Shown one piece after another: positions 24,891 to 35,623 of a stretch of DNA of 64,000 nucleotides (positions are counted from its first letter, which is position 1; every line of letters begins with the position of its first letter). The stretch covers positions 1 to 64,000 of the forward strand of contig QKDN01000042.1 in assembly GCA_003252535.1 (NCBI GenBank), written 5' to 3'. Under the pieces are notes generated by a model that saw only the letters and a program-made list of their open reading frames with translations, was not told the origin of the DNA and did no database searches. The translations under genes and the position numbers were made by a program. This stretch comes from Campylobacterota bacterium. Its GTDB lineage: Bacteria > Campylobacterota > Campylobacteria > Campylobacterales > Sulfurovaceae.

Positions 24891-25793
24891 CTATGAGGCC
24901 GTCAGCAGCCACACCCCGTAGGTCGTCAGGAGCGAGAGGAATATCCCGTAGCCTACGATGGCATTGCTCAGCCTCGGCGCGAGACCCAGCATCGATGCCA
25001 TCGCTCCCGCAGTGATCATCGGGGGCATCGCCGCCTCCATGACCGCCACATCAGCCGCCATCCCTTTCCAGTCCAGAGCAGTGCAGAGGATGATCGCGAC
25101 GGCGGGTGCGGCGAGGAGCTTGATCGACAGCGAGAGTACGAGGGGCTTCAGCTCCTCACGCGGCAGGCGCAGTTGGAGCTGCAACCCGACCGCGACGAGG
25201 GCGAGCGGGATAGTGGTCGCGGCGAGGTAGCCGAGGATATCGCTTGCCAGCGGGGTGAACGAGATATCCCGGATCATCATCGCGACGATCAGAGCGGTGA
25301 AAGGCGGGAAGAGGATCAGTTTCTTCAGTATCATCAGGAGGTTGATCTCGCTCCTGTGCGAATAGTACGAGCCGATGAGGGTGCCGTAGGTGGAGAAGGC
25401 GATGAATGTCCCCAGCTGGTCGTAGACGATCACATAGGGGAGGGCCGCTTCCCCGTAATAGGCACTGATGAGCGGTATCCCCACGAACGAGCTGTTCCCC
25501 AGGACCGTGACCAGCATGAGTGCGCCGGTGACCTCCCGTGAGAATCCAAGCTGCCGTGAGAGGAGCCACACTGCCCCTGCGCTCATCCCCATGACGATCC
25601 ACGCGGTGAGGGCGGGGATCATCGCATCGGCACCGAAGTCAAGTTTGGGGATCAGCAGCAGGATCATCGCGGGGAGCGAGACGAAGATGACGAAACTGTT
25701 GAGACGGCGTGCACTCTCCCTCGGAAGTAGAGGGACAAAGCGCAGCAGGTAGCCGACCAGGATATAGATGACGATGAGAAGGAGGTTGGACAT
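24891..25793 (-). CDS. AEC (auxin efflux carrier) family permease
   Basis: A 300-residue inner-membrane transporter with about ten hydrophobic segments in two repeats. The first begins LLLIVIYILVGYLLRFVPLL. Further marks are LMLVTVLGNSSFVGIPLISA (the GNxxFxGxP signature) and MEAAMPPMITAGAMASMLGL in the second half. AEC members move organic acids or other anions; the substrate here is unknown. It is divergent from the DUF2167 gene. Confidence 0.85.
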   Translation of the reverse strand: MSNLLLIVIYILVGYLLRFVPLLPRESARRLNSFVIFVSLPAMILLLIPKLDFGADAMIPALTAWIVMGMSAGAVWLLSRQLGFSREVTGALMLVTVLGNSSFVGIPLISAYYGEAALPYVIVYDQLGTFIAFSTYGTLIGSYYSHRSEINLLMILKKLILFPPFTALIVAMMIRDISFTPLASDILGYLAATTIPLALVAVGLQLQLRLPREELKPLVLSLSIKLLAAPAVAIILCTALDWKGMAADVAVMEAAMPPMITAGAMASMLGLAPRLSNAIVGYGIFLSLLTTYGVWLLTAS

Positions 25794-25951
25794 AGCGCTC
25801 CGCCGGGAAGATTTTGCGTATTGTATCGAAGAGTATATTTGAGGTCGAAAATAGCAACGAAAAAATAATTCAAAAATTCATCAAAAAATTTTGCGAATTG
25901 ACAAAATTATGTTACAGTCGAATTATTCAAACCAAAAACAAGGATATAAAA

Positions 25952-26833
25952 ATGAAAAAGATGCTCGTTGCACTCACGGTACTTTTTGCTTCCTGGCTCT
26001 ATGCCGCTCCAGAAGACGGAGTACCGAAGAGTGAAGTGGACACGGCGTACGAAGCGGCCAACAAGGCTATGGTCAAAGGACCGAAAGATATCTCGATCCT
26101 CGCGCAGGCGACCCTCAAACTGCCTGAGAACTTCGGCTTCATACCCAAGCAACAGGCGATCGATCTGCTTGCCTCCATGGGTAACGGTATGGATGACCAG
26201 GTGGAGGGGATCGTCATCCCCCTGGGCAAGGTCGACCAGGGCTTTTTCGTCGTGAGCTTCAACGACTCCGGGTATATCAAGGATGACGATGCCCTCAACT
26301 GGAATCCCGACGATCTGCTCGAAAGCCTCAAAGAAGGGACGGAGATGAGCAACAAGGAACGTGTCGCTATCGGTTTCCCCGAAGTGGAAGTGCTCGGATG
26401 GATCACGCCGCCGTCATATGATCTCCTGACCCACAAGCTGGTCTGGTCGGCCGAACTCACACAGAAAGACGCGCCGGCAGATGAGGCCCACGGGATCAAC
26501 TACAATACCTACGTGCTCGGAAGGGAAGGGTACATCTCCCTCAACCTCGTCACTGACAGTCAGAACATCGATGCCCTCAAGCCTGTAGCGCACGATCTCC
26601 TTGGTGCGATGAGCTTCAACACAGGGAAGCAGTACACCGATTTCAACGAGAACACCGACCGTATCGCCGAGTATGGCCTTGCCGCGCTCGTCGCAGGGGT
26701 CGCGGCGAAAAAGCTCGGTTTCTTCGCGCTTATGGCGGCATTCGTCCTCAAGTTCGCCAAGTTCATCGGCGTAGCGGCTGTGGGACTGTGGTATCTCCTG
26801 AAAGGCTTTTTCGGCAGGAAACAGGCTGAGTAG
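25952..26833 (+). CDS. DUF2167 family membrane protein
   Basis: 293 residues with a signal peptide (MKKMLVALTVLFASWLYA) and a conserved periplasmic region: FGFIPKQQAIDLLASMGNG, FFVVSFNDSGYIKDDDA, LGWITPPSYDLLTHKLVW and NYNTYVLGREGYISLNLV. Two C-terminal hydrophobic segments (ALAALVAGVAAKKLGFFALM and AKFIGVAAVGLWYLLKGFF) follow, consistent with DUF2167. Function is unknown. The start at 25952 follows AAGGATAT and is the only one that gives the signal peptide at the N-terminus. Confidence 0.83.
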   Translation: MKKMLVALTVLFASWLYAAPEDGVPKSEVDTAYEAANKAMVKGPKDISILAQATLKLPENFGFIPKQQAIDLLASMGNGMDDQVEGIVIPLGKVDQGFFVVSFNDSGYIKDDDALNWNPDDLLESLKEGTEMSNKERVAIGFPEVEVLGWITPPSYDLLTHKLVWSAELTQKDAPADEAHGINYNTYVLGREGYISLNLVTDSQNIDALKPVAHDLLGAMSFNTGKQYTDFNENTDRIAEYGLAALVAGVAAKKLGFFALMAAFVLKFAKFIGVAAVGLWYLLKGFFGRKQAE

Positions 26834-26925
26834 AAGCTCTGTACAGTGCAGGACACCCGGTGGAGCCCTGTGCCGTACGGATCAGGGAACGGGGACAGGA
26901 TATCTTTCCAAAAGGACTGTTCTCC

Positions 26926-27672
26926 TCACGCTTCAATGTTTTCGAGTTTATAGCCGACACCGTAGAGATTCGTGATGCCAAGATCGGGAAGCTTTTTACG
27001 CAATTTGGATATATGGCCCCTGATATTGGCCGGATCAAGATCAAAGTTCTTTGCATAGAAGCAGTTGACGAACTCGTCTATCGTACATATCTGGTTGAGC
27101 TTTGTGATCATCGTCTCCATGACGATGAGTTCATAATGTGTGAGCCTGAGCTCTTTGCCGTCCTGGTAGAGTGTTTTATATTTTTTGTTCCATTGGAGAT
27201 CGGGGGCAAGTGTGATGCTCTCCGACTCTTCAGGGGTAGGCAGCTTCTTTTTTGCTGAGAGTTTATTGGTCACGCTTTTGAAAACATGATAGATATCCTC
27301 AGGATTGACCGGTTTGCACAGGTAGTGATCGATACCCAGGTTGATGAACTCGATGAGCTGGTCGCTCTCTTTGTGTGCGGAAAGGACGATGATGGCCTGT
27401 GCAGGGCTGAGGCGTCTTATCTCCCTTGTAAGCTCGATGCCGTTCATGTTCGGCATTCTGATATCGGTCAGGACGATGTCGAAAGGCTTTTTGTATTTTT
27501 CCATGTACTCCTGGTACTTTTGCAGGCCGTCGGCTCCGTCCACTGCTGTAACCGTGGTATGGAAATAGGTTTCAAAGACCTCTGTGAGCGTAACCCTCAG
27601 CGGTTCATAATCCTCAACGAATAAAACCGAGTAGTTCTGCCATGTTTTCTGTAATGTTAGAATATCTTCCAT
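26926..27672 (-). CDS. Response regulator with C-terminal winged helix
   Basis: 248 residues. The receiver domain has the acidic pair in LFVEDYEPLR, the phospho-acceptor Asp in VLTDIRMPNMNG, Ser/Ala in VLSAHKES and the Lys in YLCKPVNP. The DNA-binding part (about 150-248) has an OmpR-like layout (LTHYELIVMETMI, NIRGHISKLRKKL, LYGVGYKLE). It is divergent from the sensor kinase at 27805 across 132 bases and is almost certainly its partner. It is a close paralogue of the regulator at 58397. Confidence 0.9.
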   Translation of the reverse strand: MEDILTLQKTWQNYSVLFVEDYEPLRVTLTEVFETYFHTTVTAVDGADGLQKYQEYMEKYKKPFDIVLTDIRMPNMNGIELTREIRRLSPAQAIIVLSAHKESDQLIEFINLGIDHYLCKPVNPEDIYHVFKSVTNKLSAKKKLPTPEESESITLAPDLQWNKKYKTLYQDGKELRLTHYELIVMETMITKLNQICTIDEFVNCFYAKNFDLDPANIRGHISKLRKKLPDLGITNLYGVGYKLENIEA

Positions 27673-27804
27673 ATTGTTCCTGTCTTTCTTCCCATTCGTC
27701 TGTTATCACTGATGGCTTAAAGTAGCATCGCTATAATAGTATATAGAATTTATGATCTGGCTGTTATAAAGCTTGGCTGACGACAGTGGATGCCGGGGTA
27801 AAAA

Positions 27805-30800
27805 ATGCAGTATATTCGTCTGGTTTCGGTAGTATGGGTTCTCCTCTTCGCATTTTCGGAGGCCTCGGAGGTCGCTCCCCGGAAGGTATCCCTCCTGCTG
27901 AAATGGAAGAACCAGTTCCAGTCGGCAGGATTCCTTATAGCTAAGGAGAAGGGGTTCTACCGGGATGTAGGTATCGAAGTGGATATCAGCGAGTACGAGA
28001 ATGGTACCGATATCGTTCAGGATGTGCTCGACAACAAGGTCTCTTTCGGTGTCAGCGATTCGGATGTCATACTCGGATATATGCGCGGCAAACCTATCGT
28101 CGCGCTCATGGCGCTTTTCCAGCACTCCCCCAATGTCCTGATGGCACTGGAATCATCTGGTATCAGGACGATAGAGGACCTCAAGGACAAGAAGATCGCC
28201 ATCTATTCGAAGGATACGGCTATCTCGATATTCTCCATGCTCAGAGCCAACAAGATAGACTACCATCGTCTCGATGTGGTGTTCGATGTCAATAAGCTCA
28301 TCGACAAAGAGGTCGATGTGATGCTGGCATATAGCAGCAACGAACCTTTTGTTGTGGGGGAAAAGGGCTATAAACCCGTGATATTCAACCCAAACGAGTA
28401 CGGTTTCGATGCATACGGGGACATACTCTTCAGCTCCAGGGAGATGATAGGCAAGGACCCCGGGACGGTCAGGAACTTCTACTATGCGACCAAACGTGGG
28501 TGGGAGTATGCCTTCAACAATGTCGAGGAGAGTGTAGAGATCATTTACAACAAGTACAATACGCTCAACAAGTCCAAAGAGGCTCTCCGCTATGAAGCGC
28601 GGGAGCTCAGGAAGCTCTCGGGGATCGAAAAGAACTACGGTGAGCTCAGTCTCGAGAGGATCAAGTCGGTAGCGCAGCTCTACAGCCTGATAATGGCCGA
28701 TATCTATATCCCTGCCAGGCTTGATGATTTCATTTACCGCAAGATGGTCACATCGGTGGTGCTGACCCCGGCGGAGAGAGAGTACCTGAAGCAAAAAGGC
28801 ACCATTACCATGTGCTTCCCCGTGAACAATCCCCCTTATACGATGCTTTCGAACGGTCAGCCTGTAGGGATGAGCGTGGACTATCTGAGGATGATGGAGC
28901 AGAAGCTTGGGATACCGTTCGATTTTCTCTATGTGAAGGATACTGAAGAGCAGTTCAAAAAGATAGAGAACAGGGAGTGTGACGCGATTCCGGTTATGCT
29001 CACCTCGCCGCAGATCGTCCCCTATGTCGTCACCTCTGATATCGTAGGCTGGGACACTCTGGCACTGGTCACGCGCAACAGCGAACCCTATGTCTTTGAC
29101 CTGAAGAATCTCAAAGGGAAAAAGATAGGTATCCACAATGATCCCCCCTATATCCGAAGATACCTCGAGCTCCACTATCCTGGTCTCGACTATGTCATGC
29201 TCGATACGCCGGATGTTTCGAGGGTCGCTTCGGGCGAGCTCTACGGGGTGATAGGCGTTTCGGCACAGATGGGCTATCTCGTCTCATCCGATTATGCCCA
29301 CACGCTCAAGGTCATGACCACCTTCGAAGAGAGCAGGGTCAACGGGAGTATCGGTGTGCATATCGACGATCCTGTCCTCATGAATATCATCAACAAAGGT
29401 GTCCTGGCACTGGAGAATATCGTCAACGAAAGACTGCGCCACAGATGGATCAACGTCCACTACAGAGAGGTCAGGGACTACACGCTCGCCTACGAGATAC
29501 TCCTCATTGCCCTCCTCATACTCGGCGGTACGATCTACTGGAACAGGAAGCTGGGTATCGAGATCAGAAAGCGGATCGCTACGGAAGAGGAGCTCAGAAA
29601 AAGCGAGGAGAAGTTCAGGGCGATCTTCGATCTCTCTCCGGTCATGATAGACGGGTTCGACAACAGCGGCCGCTGTATCCTGTGGAACAAAGAGTGCCAG
29701 AAGGTCTTCGGATGGAGTATCGACGAGATCAATCAGCATCAGGAGCCGATATTGCTCTTCTATCCGGACAAAAGAGTCGCCGCAGAGGTGTTCAGGTCCT
29801 TTGACGACGAAGCGCAGGGTGACTTCAGGGAATGGCACCCCGTCGACAGATACGGCCAGACCAGGGTCACAAGATGGGCAAATGTCAAATTATATGACGG
29901 ATCGGTTATCAGTATAGGATACGATATTACCGAGCAAAGAGCGATGGAGCTCGAATCAGCCCGTAAAACTCAGGAGATTATAGACGTAAAAGAGCTTTTG
30001 AAGGAAGCGAACGACAACCTGAGACAAAAAGTCGACCGGACGGTACAGGAGATCAGGAACAAAGAGGTCCTGCTGGAGCATCAGTCACGATTTGCCCAGA
30101 TGGGTGAGATGATGGCGATGATAGCCCACCAGTGGAGACAGCCGCTGAGCGCCATTGCGGCATCGGTCTTTTCGATACAGACCAAACTCGTGTTCAGGCA
30201 GTACGACCTGAGCGAAAAGGACGAGCGGGAGGCTTTCCTGAAAAAGCTGAACGATAACTTCGAGTTCATCCTCGGGCATGCTGATGCCATGTCCGAGACC
30301 ATCGATGATTTCAGAAACTTTTTCAGGCAGGAGGGGAGCATGGAGGAGATGTCGGTCAATGATATCTGCCAGAAGAGCCTTCAGATGATGCGCCCTCTTA
30401 TGGAGAGCAGGGGGATCGATACCGTGGTCGATTATCAAAGTACGGCGTCTGTCAAACTCTATCCGAACAAAGTGATCCAGGTGATACTGAACCTGCTCAA
30501 GAATGCACAGGATGCATTCGACGATAAGGAAACAGGTGACAATATGATCAGACTATCCACCTGCGATACAGCCGATGAGGTCGTGATCGAGCTCAGCGAC
30601 AATGCCGGCGGTATCCCGGAGGAGACAGCATCGCGTATGTTCGATCCCTACTTCAGTACCAAGCTTGACAAGAACGGTACCGGGCTGGGACTCTATATCT
30701 CAAAGATGATCATCGAAGACCATCACAAAGGGACGATCGTCTACAGGAGAGTTGAGAAGGGGAGCTGTTTCATCATCAGGTTTTCTAAAGATGGTACCGG

Positions 30801-30807
30801 AGTATAG
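27805..30807 (+). CDS. Sensor histidine kinase with two periplasmic binding-protein domains
   Basis: A 1000-residue membrane sensor. After a signal peptide, residues about 25-320 resemble NMT1/THI5-type binding proteins (LLLKWKNQFQSAGFLIAKEK). Residues about 325-560 resemble a type-3 solute-binding domain (TITMCFPVNNPPYTMLSNGQ). A membrane segment (LAYEILLIALLILGG) is followed by a PAS domain (about 605-720), a coiled coil, a HisKA domain with His775 in IAHQWRQPL and an ATPase domain (ELSDNAGGIP, GTGLGLY). The ligand is unknown. The partner is the divergent regulator. A TATAAT at 27732-27737 is a possible -10 box. Confidence 0.9.
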   Translation: MQYIRLVSVVWVLLFAFSEASEVAPRKVSLLLKWKNQFQSAGFLIAKEKGFYRDVGIEVDISEYENGTDIVQDVLDNKVSFGVSDSDVILGYMRGKPIVALMALFQHSPNVLMALESSGIRTIEDLKDKKIAIYSKDTAISIFSMLRANKIDYHRLDVVFDVNKLIDKEVDVMLAYSSNEPFVVGEKGYKPVIFNPNEYGFDAYGDILFSSREMIGKDPGTVRNFYYATKRGWEYAFNNVEESVEIIYNKYNTLNKSKEALRYEARELRKLSGIEKNYGELSLERIKSVAQLYSLIMADIYIPARLDDFIYRKMVTSVVLTPAEREYLKQKGTITMCFPVNNPPYTMLSNGQPVGMSVDYLRMMEQKLGIPFDFLYVKDTEEQFKKIENRECDAIPVMLTSPQIVPYVVTSDIVGWDTLALVTRNSEPYVFDLKNLKGKKIGIHNDPPYIRRYLELHYPGLDYVMLDTPDVSRVASGELYGVIGVSAQMGYLVSSDYAHTLKVMTTFEESRVNGSIGVHIDDPVLMNIINKGVLALENIVNERLRHRWINVHYREVRDYTLAYEILLIALLILGGTIYWNRKLGIEIRKRIATEEELRKSEEKFRAIFDLSPVMIDGFDNSGRCILWNKECQKVFGWSIDEINQHQEPILLFYPDKRVAAEVFRSFDDEAQGDFREWHPVDRYGQTRVTRWANVKLYDGSVISIGYDITEQRAMELESARKTQEIIDVKELLKEANDNLRQKVDRTVQEIRNKEVLLEHQSRFAQMGEMMAMIAHQWRQPLSAIAASVFSIQTKLVFRQYDLSEKDEREAFLKKLNDNFEFILGHADAMSETIDDFRNFFRQEGSMEEMSVNDICQKSLQMMRPLMESRGIDTVVDYQSTASVKLYPNKVIQVILNLLKNAQDAFDDKETGDNMIRLSTCDTADEVVIELSDNAGGIPEETASRMFDPYFSTKLDKNGTGLGLYISKMIIEDHHKGTIVYRRVEKGSCFIIRFSKDGTGV

Positions 30808-30960
30808 TCAAAGCTGTCGGTTCACTCATTGAATCACTTGGTCAGAAATCATTTCGAAGAGTTATCATTCACGCTATTTTCAGATAATAGTACTGCCCAG
30901 ATATTTCCTTATTAAAAGGACATACTTTCCGGAAATGAACACCAAAATCATCTAAAAAGC

Positions 30961-30989
30961 TTCCATTTCGAAGAGTATTTCGATACAAT
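30961..30989 (+). promoter_or_regulatory. Candidate promoter of the S10-spc operon
   Basis: TACAAT at 30984-30989 is the best -10 box in the 237-base gap before rpsJ; the -35 position (TTCCAT at 30961) is weak, as is common in this phylum. A start near 30996 would give a leader of about 49 bases containing the hairpin at 31010-31023. Confidence 0.4.
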
Positions 30990-31009
30990 ACGCGTCCACA
31001 CTTAAAAAT

Positions 31010-31023
31010 GTCGGGAAACCGAC
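31010..31023 (+). promoter_or_regulatory. GAAA-tetraloop hairpin in the S10 operon leader
   Basis: GTCGG-GAAA-CCGAC: a five-pair stem capped by a GNRA tetraloop, 21 bases before the rpsJ ATG. It could be a binding site for autogenous control or a stabilising 5' structure. Confidence 0.45.
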
Positions 31024-31044
31024 GAGTTCTTTATAAGGGTTAAA

Positions 31045-31356
31045 ATGGAAAAAATCAGATTGAAGCTTAAAGCTTATGATCATCGTGTCCTAGACAGATC
31101 AGTTGCTGCTATCGTAGACGCAGTCAAAAGAACAGGAGCAGAAATTAGAGGCCCGATCCCGATGCCTACTAAAATGAAGCGCTACACCGTTCTAAAATCT
31201 CCACATGTCAACAAAGATTCAAGAGAACAATTCGAAATCAGAATTCACGGAAGAATGATTGATATTGTTTCTGCTACATCAGATACTATTGATTCGCTTA
31301 TGAAGCTGGATCTGGCGCCTGAGATCGAAGTAGAAATCAGATCAATGGATAAGTAA
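31045..31356 (+). CDS. rpsJ: Ribosomal protein S10
   Basis: 30S head protein, also known as a transcription antitermination partner (NusE). The 103 residues start [20 protein letters not shown] and contain [20 protein letters not shown], the S10 hallmark. It is first in the S10-spc operon; ATAAGGGTTAAA precedes the ATG. Confidence 0.98.
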   Translation: MEKIRLKLKAYDHRVLDRSVAAIVDAVKRTGAEIRGPIPMPTKMKRYTVLKSPHVNKDSREQFEIRIHGRMIDIVSATSDTIDSLMKLDLAPEIEVEIRSMDK

Positions 31357-31366
31357 GGAGTAACAG

Positions 31367-31948
31367 ATGGAATTTATCATAGAAAAAATTGGTATGAGCA
31401 GAACAATCGAAGTACCAAGTGTTCCCGTTACACTTCTTAAGGTCATTGACGCCAAAGTGTGTGAAGTGAGAGAAGACGGCAAAGCGCTCGTAGCTTACAA
31501 CAGCAGCAAAAAGCTCAACAAGTCTATCGAGGGTCAGCAGACAAAATACTCTATCTCTAAAGAGTTCAACAAGTTCATGACGATCGAAGTAGCCGAAGGT
31601 ACAGAAGCAGGCGATCTCAGCACAGCTCCTCTTGCAGAAGCGGCAAGCGTCAAAACTTCGCTCAACACAAAAGGTAGAGGTTTCCAGGGTGGTATGAAGC
31701 GCCACAACTTCAGCGGCGGTCCAGCTGAGCACGGTCACAGATTCGGAAGAAGAATCGGTTCTATCGGTAACGCTGAATGGCCAGGTCGTGTACAGCCGGG
31801 CAAAAAGATGCCAGGTCAATACGGTAACACAAAAGTAACCGTGAAAAATGAAGTTGTTTCATTCGATGCCGAGAACGGTATCCTAGTACTAAAAGGTTCG
31901 ATTCCTGGTCACAATGGTGCCAGAGGATTGGTAAGGATTGTTAAATGA
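31367..31948 (+). CDS. rplC: Ribosomal protein L3
   Basis: Early-assembly 50S protein near the peptidyl-transferase centre. The 193 residues include [20 protein letters not shown] and [17 protein letters not shown], typical of bacterial L3. It overlaps rplD by 4 bases. Confidence 0.98.
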   Translation: MEFIIEKIGMSRTIEVPSVPVTLLKVIDAKVCEVREDGKALVAYNSSKKLNKSIEGQQTKYSISKEFNKFMTIEVAEGTEAGDLSTAPLAEAASVKTSLNTKGRGFQGGMKRHNFSGGPAEHGHRFGRRIGSIGNAEWPGRVQPGKKMPGQYGNTKVTVKNEVVSFDAENGILVLKGSIPGHNGARGLVRIVK

Positions 31949-32538
31949 GTAATGCAGTAGTAGTAAAAACAGAGGAACTTCCAAAGTCATTCCTGGAAGT
32001 CCACCCACACAACCTCTATCTATATTGTAAGGCTTACGCGGCTGGTCTCAGAGCAAACTCTGCTCAGGCAAAGACAAGATCACAGGTAAGCGGCGGTGGT
32101 AAAAAACCATTCGCACAAAAAGGCGGCGGTAGAGCAAGACAAGGTTCTATCCGCGCTCCTCACTACACAGGCGGTGGTGTTGCTTTTGGTCCACAAAACA
32201 ACAGAAACTACGACCTCAAAGTGAACAAAAAACAAAAGAGACTTGCTCTTATGCATGCGATCGCTGAGAAAGCTGCGAACGGTAAAATCTTCGTTGTTGA
32301 TACAATAGCTGTTGAATCAGGTAAGACAAAAGACGCTGCTGCATTCGTAAATGCACTTGCACAGAGAGATGTACTGGTCATCAAGGAACTTATCGATGAC
32401 AAGACATTCTTCGCGTTCAGAAACTTGGCTAACAGTTATCTAATCGAACCAAATGAGCTTAACGCCTACCTGGCAGCTGCATACAGCGCGATCGTGATCG
32501 AGAAAGCTGTTTGGGAAAACCTAACGAAAGAGAGTTAA
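31945..32538 (+). CDS. rplD: Ribosomal protein L4
   Basis: 50S protein lining the exit tunnel; in some bacteria it represses its own operon. The 197 residues include the tunnel loop [19 protein letters not shown] and [17 protein letters not shown]. It is coupled to rplC through an ATGA overlap. Confidence 0.98.
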   Translation: MSNAVVVKTEELPKSFLEVHPHNLYLYCKAYAAGLRANSAQAKTRSQVSGGGKKPFAQKGGGRARQGSIRAPHYTGGGVAFGPQNNRNYDLKVNKKQKRLALMHAIAEKAANGKIFVVDTIAVESGKTKDAAAFVNALAQRDVLVIKELIDDKTFFAFRNLANSYLIEPNELNAYLAAAYSAIVIEKAVWENLTKES

Positions 32539-32539
32539 G

Positions 32540-32821
32540 ATGGCAGATATAACAGATATCAAATCAATAATGTATACAGAGAAGACTTTGGAGCTTCAGG
32601 AAGAGGGTGTCATCGTAGTTCAAACAACTCCAAGAATGACTAAGAACGGTCTCAAAGAGGTTTTCAGAGAGTTCTTCGGGATCACTCCTGTAAGAGTAAA
32701 CTCTATGAGAGTGAACGGTAAAGTAAAGAGATTCAGAGGCGTTGCGGGAAAAAGACCAGACATGAAGAAATTCTACGTCAAGCTTCCTGAAGATGCGAAG
32801 ATCGAAAGCTTAGCGGTATAA
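32540..32821 (+). CDS. rplW: Ribosomal protein L23
   Basis: 50S protein at the tunnel exit, the docking site for trigger factor and SRP. The 93 residues contain the L23 loop [20 protein letters not shown]. It starts one base after rplD ends. Confidence 0.97.
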   Translation: MADITDIKSIMYTEKTLELQEEGVIVVQTTPRMTKNGLKEVFREFFGITPVRVNSMRVNGKVKRFRGVAGKRPDMKKFYVKLPEDAKIESLAV

Positions 32822-32831
32822 GGAGCGGTAG

Positions 32832-33659
32832 ATGGCAATCAAAACATATAAACCAACGACACCTTCACGTCGTTATATGACAAACCTTGACAGTGGTGAT
32901 ATCACTGCCAAAGCAAGCGTAAGAAGTCTACTCGTAAAACTCCCGGCACACGCAGGTAGAAACAGCAACGGTAGAATCACTTCAAGACACAAGCAAGCAG
33001 GTGCTAAGAAGATTTACAGAATCATCGACTTCAAAAGAGAGAAGTTCGGTATCGAAGGTACTGTAGCGACAGTAGAGTACGATCCGTACAGAAACTGCAG
33101 AATCTGCCTTATCAAGTATACTGACGGTGACAGAAGATACGTTCTTCAGCCAAAAGGTCTTGTCGTAGGTGACAAAATCATGTCAGCTGAAGCAGGTCTC
33201 GACATCAAAGTCGGTAACGCGATGAAACTCAAGTCTATCCCTGTTGGTACACTTGTTCACAACATCGAGCTTAACCCTGGTCAGGGCGGCAAGTTCGCAA
33301 GATCAGCGGGTGGTTACGCGCAGATCATGGGTAGAGATGGCAAATACGTATCTCTTAGAATGCCTTCAGGCGAGATGAGATACATCCTTGGCGAGTGTAT
33401 GGCGACTATCGGTACAGTAGGTAACGAAGACTTCGCGAACATCGTTATCGGTAAAGCGGGTAGAAACAGACACAGAGGTATCAGACCACAAACCAGAGGT
33501 TCTGCGATGAACCCTGTAGATCACCCGCACGGTGGTGGTGAAGGTAAAACAGGTTCTTCAGGACATCCTGTTTCTCCATGGGGTATGCCGACCAAAGGTT
33601 ACAAAACTCGTAAGAAAAAATCTAGTGATAGACTCATCATCACTAAGAGAAAGAAGTAA
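32832..33659 (+). CDS. rplB: Ribosomal protein L2
   Basis: Largest and most conserved 50S core protein. The 275 residues contain [35 protein letters not shown] and the signature [15 protein letters not shown], with a basic C-terminus. Confidence 0.98.
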   Translation: MAIKTYKPTTPSRRYMTNLDSGDITAKASVRSLLVKLPAHAGRNSNGRITSRHKQAGAKKIYRIIDFKREKFGIEGTVATVEYDPYRNCRICLIKYTDGDRRYVLQPKGLVVGDKIMSAEAGLDIKVGNAMKLKSIPVGTLVHNIELNPGQGGKFARSAGGYAQIMGRDGKYVSLRMPSGEMRYILGECMATIGTVGNEDFANIVIGKAGRNRHRGIRPQTRGSAMNPVDHPHGGGEGKTGSSGHPVSPWGMPTKGYKTRKKKSSDRLIITKRKK

Positions 33660-33670
33660 GGGGCTAAGAG

Positions 33671-33949
33671 ATGGCTAGATCTACAAAAAAAGGTCCATTT
33701 ATTGATGGTCACCTAAAGAAAAAAGTGCTTAAAGCAAAAGAAGAGGGTTCGAACAAGCCTATCAAAACTTGGTCAAGAAGATCGGTAATCTTCCCTGAGT
33801 TCATCGGCTTGACGATCAACGTACACAACGGCAGACAATTCATCCCTGTATTCGTAACTGAAAACCATGTAGGTTACAAGCTCGGTGAATTCGCTCCGAC
33901 AAGATCTTTCAAGGGCCACAAAGGCTCTGTACAGAAGAAAATAGGTTAA
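33671..33949 (+). CDS. rpsS: Ribosomal protein S19
   Basis: 30S head protein contacting S13 and the 50S subunit. The 92 residues begin [19 protein letters not shown] and include [20 protein letters not shown] and [14 protein letters not shown]. Confidence 0.98.
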   Translation: MARSTKKGPFIDGHLKKKVLKAKEEGSNKPIKTWSRRSVIFPEFIGLTINVHNGRQFIPVFVTENHVGYKLGEFAPTRSFKGHKGSVQKKIG

Positions 33950-33958
33950 GGGTGAACG

Positions 33959-34306
33959 ATGAGTAAAGCATTATTGAAATACGTAAGAGTATCACCGACA
34001 AAAGCTAGACTTGTAGCAAGAGAAGTTCAGGGTATGAACGCTGAGCTCGCACTTGCAAGTCTTGAGTTCATGCCGAACAAAGCAGCAGGTATCATCGCAA
34101 AAGTTATCGCTTCTGCGGTAGCAAACGGTGACATGGAGCCGGAAGATGCTGTTATCACTAGCTGCAGAGTAGACAAAGCAGCGGTAATGAAGAGATGGAG
34201 ACCGAGAGCTCGTGGTACTGCCAGCAGAATCATCAAGCCTACGTCACACATCCTCGTAGAAGTGGCTGAACAAAAAGAAGAAAAAACTGCTAAGAAGGGT
34301 GCGTAA
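33959..34306 (+). CDS. rplV: Ribosomal protein L22
   Basis: 50S protein whose hairpin reaches the exit tunnel. The 115 residues include [19 protein letters not shown] and [20 protein letters not shown], plus a short charged tail ([11 protein letters not shown]). Confidence 0.97.
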   Translation: MSKALLKYVRVSPTKARLVAREVQGMNAELALASLEFMPNKAAGIIAKVIASAVANGDMEPEDAVITSCRVDKAAVMKRWRPRARGTASRIIKPTSHILVEVAEQKEEKTAKKGA

Positions 34307-34308
34307 CT

Positions 34309-35007
34309 ATGGGTCAGAAAGTTAATCCGATAGGTCTTAGACTAGGTATCAACAGAAACTGGGAATCAAGATGGTTCCCTGCAAAAGAGAGAACACCTTC
34401 TTTCATCGCTGAAGACTACGAGATCAGAAAATATCTCAAAAAAGAGCTTTACTATGCAGGTGTTTCCAACATCATCATCGAAAGAACAGTCAAGAAGCTC
34501 AGAGTGAACATCGTTACTGCAAGACCGGGTATCATCATCGGTAAAAAAGGTAGCGATATCGAGAAGCTCAAAGAGACTCTCTCTACAAAACTCGGCAAAG
34601 ATGTTGCTATCAACATCAAAGAAGAGAAGAGACCAATGGCATCTGCTCAGCTTGCAGCAGAGAACGTCGCTACACAGCTCGAGAGAAGAACAGCGTTCAG
34701 AAGAGCGATGAAAAAAGTGATCCAGGGTGCCCTCAAGTCAGGTGCAAAAGGGATCAAGATCTCTGTATCAGGAAGACTCGGCGGTGCTGAAATGGCGAGA
34801 AACGAGTGGTACCTCGAGGGAAGAGTTCCTCTCCATACGCTCAGAGCAAAAATCGATTACGGTTTTGCGGAAGCTCACACTACTTACGGTATCATCGGTA
34901 TCAAAGTTTGGATCTTCAAAGGTGAAGTTCTTCAAAAAGGTATCCAAGCAGAGCCTGCCGAAGAGAAGAAACCAAGCAGAAAACCATCTAGAAAAAGAGG
35001 TGAATAA
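34309..35007 (+). CDS. rpsC: Ribosomal protein S3
   Basis: 30S protein at the mRNA entry site. The 232 residues contain [13 protein letters not shown], the KH motif region [17 protein letters not shown] and [20 protein letters not shown], with a basic tail rich in KPSRK. Confidence 0.98.
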   Translation: MGQKVNPIGLRLGINRNWESRWFPAKERTPSFIAEDYEIRKYLKKELYYAGVSNIIIERTVKKLRVNIVTARPGIIIGKKGSDIEKLKETLSTKLGKDVAINIKEEKRPMASAQLAAENVATQLERRTAFRRAMKKVIQGALKSGAKGIKISVSGRLGGAEMARNEWYLEGRVPLHTLRAKIDYGFAEAHTTYGIIGIKVWIFKGEVLQKGIQAEPAEEKKPSRKPSRKRGE

Positions 35008-35009
35008 TT

Positions 35010-35435
35010 ATGTTAATGCCTAAGAGAACAAAATGGCGTAAGCAGATGAAAGGCCGCAACAGAGGCAAATCTTTCAGAGGCAACAAGATCGAGTTCGGTG
35101 AATTCGCGATCAAAGCTACAGAGGCAGGCAGAATCGATTCAAGACAGATCGAAGCTGCGAGGATCACTATGACCCGTAGAATCAACAGACAGGGTAAAAC
35201 CTGGATCCGTGTATTCCCTGACAAGCCGCTCACTGCGAAGCCGCTAGAGACAAGGATGGGTAAAGGTAAAGGTTCAGTTGATAAATGGGTCATGAACATC
35301 AAGCCGGGTAGAATTATTTTCGAGATGGCCGGTGTAGAAGAAGAGCTTGCACGTGCGGCTTTGACACTTGCTGTCCATAAACTGCCTTTCAAATCGAAGA
35401 TCATTTCCAGAAAGGATAGCAATGAAATATACTGA
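35010..35435 (+). CDS. rplP: Ribosomal protein L16
   Basis: 50S protein near the A site. The 141 residues begin [19 protein letters not shown] and include [20 protein letters not shown] and [15 protein letters not shown] equivalents. The start at 35010 matches the MLxPKRTK opening of relatives. It overlaps rpmC by 14 bases. Confidence 0.98.
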   Translation: MLMPKRTKWRKQMKGRNRGKSFRGNKIEFGEFAIKATEAGRIDSRQIEAARITMTRRINRQGKTWIRVFPDKPLTAKPLETRMGKGKGSVDKWVMNIKPGRIIFEMAGVEEELARAALTLAVHKLPFKSKIISRKDSNEIY

Positions 35436-35613
35436 TTTGTCAACCAAAACAGAAGCTGAGCTTATTGAGGTGCTCAAAGAGAAGAAACTCGAGCTTTTCA
35501 CACTTAAAGCAAAGCAAAGAACTATGCAGCTTACGAACACAAGTGAACTCAGAGCTGCCAAAAAAGATATCGCAAGAATCCAAACAGCAATCACTGCTGC
35601 TAGATCGAAGTAA
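35422..35613 (+). CDS. rpmC: Ribosomal protein L29
   Basis: Small 50S protein near the tunnel exit. The 63 residues begin [20 protein letters not shown] and include the helix [20 protein letters not shown] start at ATG 35422, preceded by AAAGGATAG, inside the end of rplP. Confidence 0.95.
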   Translation: MKYTDLSTKTEAELIEVLKEKKLELFTLKAKQRTMQLTNTSELRAAKKDIARIQTAITAARSK

Positions 35614-35623
35614 AGGGTAAACA

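Noticed and set aside
26926-30807. Treating the sensor at 27805 as an ABC transporter binding protein gene
   Set aside because: The binding domains are followed in the same frame by a membrane segment, PAS, HisKA and ATPase domains, so it is a sensor kinase; no permease or ATPase transporter genes are nearby.
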